Origin: Planctomycetota bacterium
GTDB lineage: Bacteria > Planctomycetota > Phycisphaerae > WQYP01 > JAJZKY01
Direction: 5' to 3'
Assembly (NCBI GenBank): GCA_021803885.1
Contig: JAJZKY010000405.1
Coordinates: 1-5,181 of the forward strand
Length of the DNA stretch: 5,181 nt
The position numbers and the translations under genes are program-made. This document shows, in pieces, positions 4,188 to 5,181 of the stretch; position 1 is the stretch's first letter; each line of letters opens with the position of its first letter. The notes below the pieces were generated by a model. It had not been told where the DNA came from. It did not search any database and saw nothing but the letters and a program-made list of their open reading frames with translations.

Positions 4188-5181
4188 TCAACGCAACTTC
4201 CGATCCGCGTCCCGGCGCGTGAACGTCCTCTCGATACCGCATTGAGCGGCGTTGCGTCGTCTCTGCCAGGCAGCGACCTCGCTGCTGAGGGTGTCTTGAT
4301 CGGCGGCACAGCGCGCCAGGCATTGGCGCTCGAGGATGCCGATCTCGATTTCGGCCATGTTCAGCCAGCTGGCGTGCACCGGGGTGTAATGAAATTGGAT
4401 CCGGCGCAGGATGCTGGCGGCGGCCTCTTTGCCCAGGACCTCCTGGAAGCTGCTGCGCAGATGAGTGTTGAGGTTGTCGAGCACCAGATGCACCTTGCGC
4501 ACCTCGGAGTAGCCGCGGCGCAGCATCCGGCAGACGAAACCGACGAAGTCCTCCTTGGTGCGCCGGTCGGTCACCCGCACATGGCGCTTGCCGCCGCGCG
4601 GCTCGACGGCGACGAAGATGTTGCAGGTGCCCGCGCGCTCGTACTCGTAGTCCTGCCGCAGCGGCACGCCGGGCTTGCCCGGCAAAGGGCAGCGCGTCTC
4701 GCGCAGCAATTGCTTGCTCCTCTCGTCCATGCAGATCACGGGCTCCTCCGGATCGTAGGGCCGGGCATAGAGCGAAAGCAGCTCGTACATGCGCCGGCGA
4801 TACTCTTCGGTCAGCTCGCCAATGCACCACATCACCCTCCGCCAGGGTTTGAGGAGGTTTTTTTTTAAGGCCCGCCGGATCGTCTCCCGGCTGATCGTCT
4901 TCATCTTCGGGTGGCGCCGTGCCGCCTCGGTCAGCAGCGCGATCGTCCAGCGCTGCGCCCCCGGTGGTGGCGCCGAGCAGGCCAGTGCCGTGATCTGCGC
5001 CTCGGCGTCAGCCTCGTACTGCTTCGGCTTCCCAGGGCGCGCCTCATCGTGCAGCGCAAAATCTAATCCGCCCTGCAGGTATGCCGCCCGCGTGCGCCAG
5101 ATCGCCGTCCGCCCCACGCTCAGGACCTGCATGATCACGGGTTCGGGAATCTTCCGATCGAGCGCCGCGATGCAGCGATCG
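4188..5181 (-). CDS. IS630-family DDE transposase, N-terminus outside window
   Basis: The minus-strand frame is open from the right edge to a TGA at 4188-4190. A GTG at 5138 is the first possible start in view, but the codons above it (reading RCIAALDRKIPEP) are open and family-like, so the real start lies beyond 5181. Counting from 5138, residues 1-40 form the end of an HTH region (VGRTAIWRTRAAYLQGGL), and RETIRRALKKNLLKPWRR (84-101) precedes the catalytic domain. Acidic residues fit the DDE triad: D138 in CMDERSKQL, D221 in VLDNLNTH and E263 in WLNMAEIEI. The protein cuts and pastes the element at TA sites. It appears intact in view, though the C-terminus (DADRKLR) stops a few residues short of the usual KLxxLYP-type ending. 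It is clearly more GC-rich than the polysaccharide genes, consistent with separate acquisition. The boundaries of the element itself are not visible. Confidence 0.9.
   Translation of the reverse strand, partial: DRCIAALDRKIPEPVIMQVLSVGRTAIWRTRAAYLQGGLDFALHDEARPGKPKQYEADAEAQITALACSAPPPGAQRWTIALLTEAARRHPKMKTISRETIRRALKKNLLKPWRRVMWCIGELTEEYRRRMYELLSLYARPYDPEEPVICMDERSKQLLRETRCPLPGKPGVPLRQDYEYERAGTCNIFVAVEPRGGKRHVRVTDRRTKEDFVGFVCRMLRRGYSEVRKVHLVLDNLNTHLRSSFQEVLGKEAAASILRRIQFHYTPVHASWLNMAEIEIGILERQCLARCAADQDTLSSEVAAWQRRRNAAQCGIERTFTRRDADRKLR
4836..4866 (-). other. A9 slippery tract with small stem in the IS630 gene
   Basis: On the coding (minus) strand, nine A (4866-4858) read in frame as TTA AAA AAA AAC, which contains A AAA AAC, a classic -1 ribosomal slippery heptamer. 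CCTCC (4857-4853) follows at once and can pair with GGAGG (4840-4836) across a 12-base loop. The -1 frame beyond it is open to about 4174. Because the HTH and the whole DDE domain are in the same zero frame, slippage would give a product without the catalytic domain rather than make the transposase. Real slippage is unproven. Confidence 0.4.

Noticed and set aside
4174..4830. Long minus-strand frame overlapping the IS630 gene, as a programmed frameshift partner
   Set aside because: The HTH end and all DDE motifs lie in the single zero frame, and the second frame gives arginine- and alanine-rich text without motifs, typical of a GC-rich shadow.
4185..4868. Long plus-strand open frame (227 codons) opposite the IS630 transposase
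   Set aside because: It is the antisense shadow of a GC-rich, clearly recognisable DDE transposase and shows no family features.

Overview
The window is about 5.2 kb of accessory DNA from a proteobacterium. GC-rich insertion sequences of types common in beta- and gammaproteobacteria sit beside less GC-rich surface-polysaccharide genes. A Burkholderia/Ralstonia/Xanthomonas-like host is plausible, but nothing here fixes the genus. The left half (1-2794) is a piece of an O-antigen or exopolysaccharide cluster. The right half (about 2800-5181) is a pile-up of transposable elements and broken genes.

Layout: 1-348 has no gene I can name. It holds a decayed inverted repeat at the left edge and ends in a run of ten G just before the next start codon. 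349-1641 (+) encodes a 430-residue Wzx-type polysaccharide flippase. 1642-1831 is a repeat-bearing gap between convergent genes. 1832-2794 (-) encodes a 320-residue family 2 glycosyltransferase of the rhamnosyltransferase-like type. Its ATG overlaps, as ATGA, the stop codon of a broken upstream reading frame (about 2791-3160, -) that I cannot identify. 3224-3550 (-) is a degenerate, frameshifted IS3-family transposase remnant (orfA and the start of orfB).

Directly against that remnant lies a compact IS200/IS605-family element (about 3551-4119). Its Y1/HUH transposase gene (3609-4037, +) is cut by a single in-frame TGA, while a left-end hairpin, a right-end hairpin and a further hairpin just after the stop codon remain visible. 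4188-5181 (-) is an IS630-family DDE transposase that is open to the right edge of the window, so its N-terminus lies outside.

The flippase and the glycosyltransferase would work in one pathway. The transferase adds a sugar to an undecaprenyl-linked oligosaccharide on the cytoplasmic face, and the flippase moves the finished unit across the inner membrane. Their convergent orientation, the ghost gene ahead of the transferase and the stacked insertion sequences suggest a polysaccharide locus broken and rearranged by transposition. I see no clear new system. The most interesting local signals are the G10 tract at the flippase start, which could make expression phase-variable, the ghost gene coupled to the glycosyltransferase, and the IS200 element with inactivated transposase but preserved ends.
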